DNA from: Burkholderiales bacterium
GTDB taxonomy: Bacteria > Pseudomonadota > Gammaproteobacteria > Burkholderiales > SG8-39
NCBI GenBank assembly: GCA_014860355.1
Contig: JACZJV010000057.1
Span: forward strand, 1-64,000
Direction of reading: 5' to 3'
DNA length: 64,000 nucleotides
Below, piece by piece: positions 63,448 to 64,000 of this stretch. Made by a program: the position numbers and the translations under genes. Each line of letters begins with the position of its first letter. The stretch's first letter is position 1. The notes under the pieces were generated by a model. It worked only from the letters and a program-made list of their open reading frames with translations. It ran no database searches and was not told the origin of the DNA.

Positions 63448-64000
63448 GCGCCCTGGCTGCTGCTTCCGCGTCCAACCGGCGCATGCTGAAAAAGCTGCTG
63501 GTGGTGGCCCTGGGCATGTTCGGCTTCGGCTTCGCCCTGGTGCCGCTCTACAACAAGGTGTGCGAGGTCGCGGGCCTGCGCGAGCTGTGGCAGCCGGGAC
63601 AGGCGGACGCAGCGGCTTCGAATACCCAGGTGGACCTGACGCGCACGCTGACCGTCGAGTTCGACTCCAATATCCGCATGCTGCCGTGGACTTTCAAACC
63701 CATGGCGTCGAGCGTGGAAATCCACCCGGGCGAGCTGACGCAGATGGTGTACGAAGTAAGAAACACGCTCGACGTACCGGTCACCGGCCAGGCGGTGCCC
63801 AGCTACGGGCCCAGGCTCGCGGGGCAGTACTTCAGGAAGCTCGAGTGCTTCTGCTTTACCCAGCAGACGCTGGCGGCGGGCGAGGTGCGGCAGATGCCGG
63901 TGGTGTTCGTGATCGATCCGAAGCTGCCCAACGACGTCAACACCATCACGCTTTCGTACACCTTTTTCCGCGTTGAAGGCGCGAACGTGAAGGCGGGCAA
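63444..64000 (+). CDS. ctaG: Cytochrome c oxidase assembly protein CtaG/Cox11 (C-terminus outside window)
   Basis: About 185 residues are visible. One N-terminal membrane helix (LLVVALGMFGFGFALVPLY), VPLYNKVCEVAG, and the Cu(I)-binding motif CFCF in KLECFCFTQQTL, then MPVVFVIDPKLP. Inserts CuB into subunit I. ATG overlaps the small ORF stop by 4 bases. Cut at the window end shortly after the SYTFF region. Confidence 0.93.
   Translation, partial: MSALAAASASNRRMLKKLLVVALGMFGFGFALVPLYNKVCEVAGLRELWQPGQADAAASNTQVDLTRTLTVEFDSNIRMLPWTFKPMASSVEIHPGELTQMVYEVRNTLDVPVTGQAVPSYGPRLAGQYFRKLECFCFTQQTLAAGEVRQMPVVFVIDPKLPNDVNTITLSYTFFRVEGANVKAG

Overview
The window is a 64 kb piece of a high-GC genome. Gene content and gene order point to a betaproteobacterium. 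Typical neighbourhoods are metK / lpxL-like acyltransferase / dapF / DUF484 / xerC, argB / 5'-nucleotidase / slmA, rhodanese / grxC / secB / gpsA, ctpA / envC / gpmA, hslVU, comF facing bioC, and coxB / ctaD / small ORF / ctaG. The species cannot be named from this. I see no rRNA, tRNA, CRISPR array, insertion sequence or prophage.

Left part (1-14.4 kb). A MidA-like methyltransferase (cut by the window edge) diverges from a pteridine reductase (folM type) and ttcA; a 39-bp exact duplication sits at the folM/ttcA junction. Next is an in-frame HTH domain plus alanine-glyoxylate aminotransferase with two possible starts. Then comes a long minus-strand chemosensory operon of Pil-Chp type: pilG, pilH, pilI (CheW), an orphan ABC-type periplasmic binding protein, pilJ, a large chpA/pilL hybrid kinase, and a Ser/Thr kinase carrying a cyclic-nucleotide-binding domain. 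Its leader contains a clear cyclic-di-GMP-I riboswitch. This operon could read c-di-GMP at the RNA level, a periplasmic ligand through the binding protein/PilJ, and a cyclic mononucleotide at its output kinase. It is the most striking system in the window.

Middle part (14.8-34.2 kb). cysK, a ketopantoate-reductase-like dehydrogenase, a small hypothetical/TfoX pair and a GNAT enzyme lead to a minus-strand methyl-cycle operon. An S-adenosylhomocysteine riboswitch precedes ahcY and metF, and three uncharacterised redox genes follow at short spacing (FAD-linked oxidase, 2x[4Fe-4S] protein, geranylgeranyl-reductase-like flavoprotein). A TRAP transporter and metK (with its own terminator) lie upstream. 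On the plus strand, the metK-side cluster runs acyltransferase, CoA-binding protein, GNAT, a 69-codon dapF remnant with both catalytic cysteines deleted, DUF484 and xerC.

Right part (34.4-64 kb). A LysR regulator diverges from a second TRAP transporter followed by a phosphonate-monoester-hydrolase-like sulfatase-superfamily enzyme and a metallo-beta-lactamase-fold hydrolase; this looks like an uptake and hydrolysis module. Housekeeping genes follow: rlmI, a CobW-family GTPase, hslVU and hsp20 (both with sigma32-like promoters), argB, slmA, moeB, ctpA, envC, gpmA, secB, gpsA, trmL, comF, an amidase, bioC, and the start of an aa3/caa3-type cytochrome oxidase operon, with ctaG cut by the right edge.
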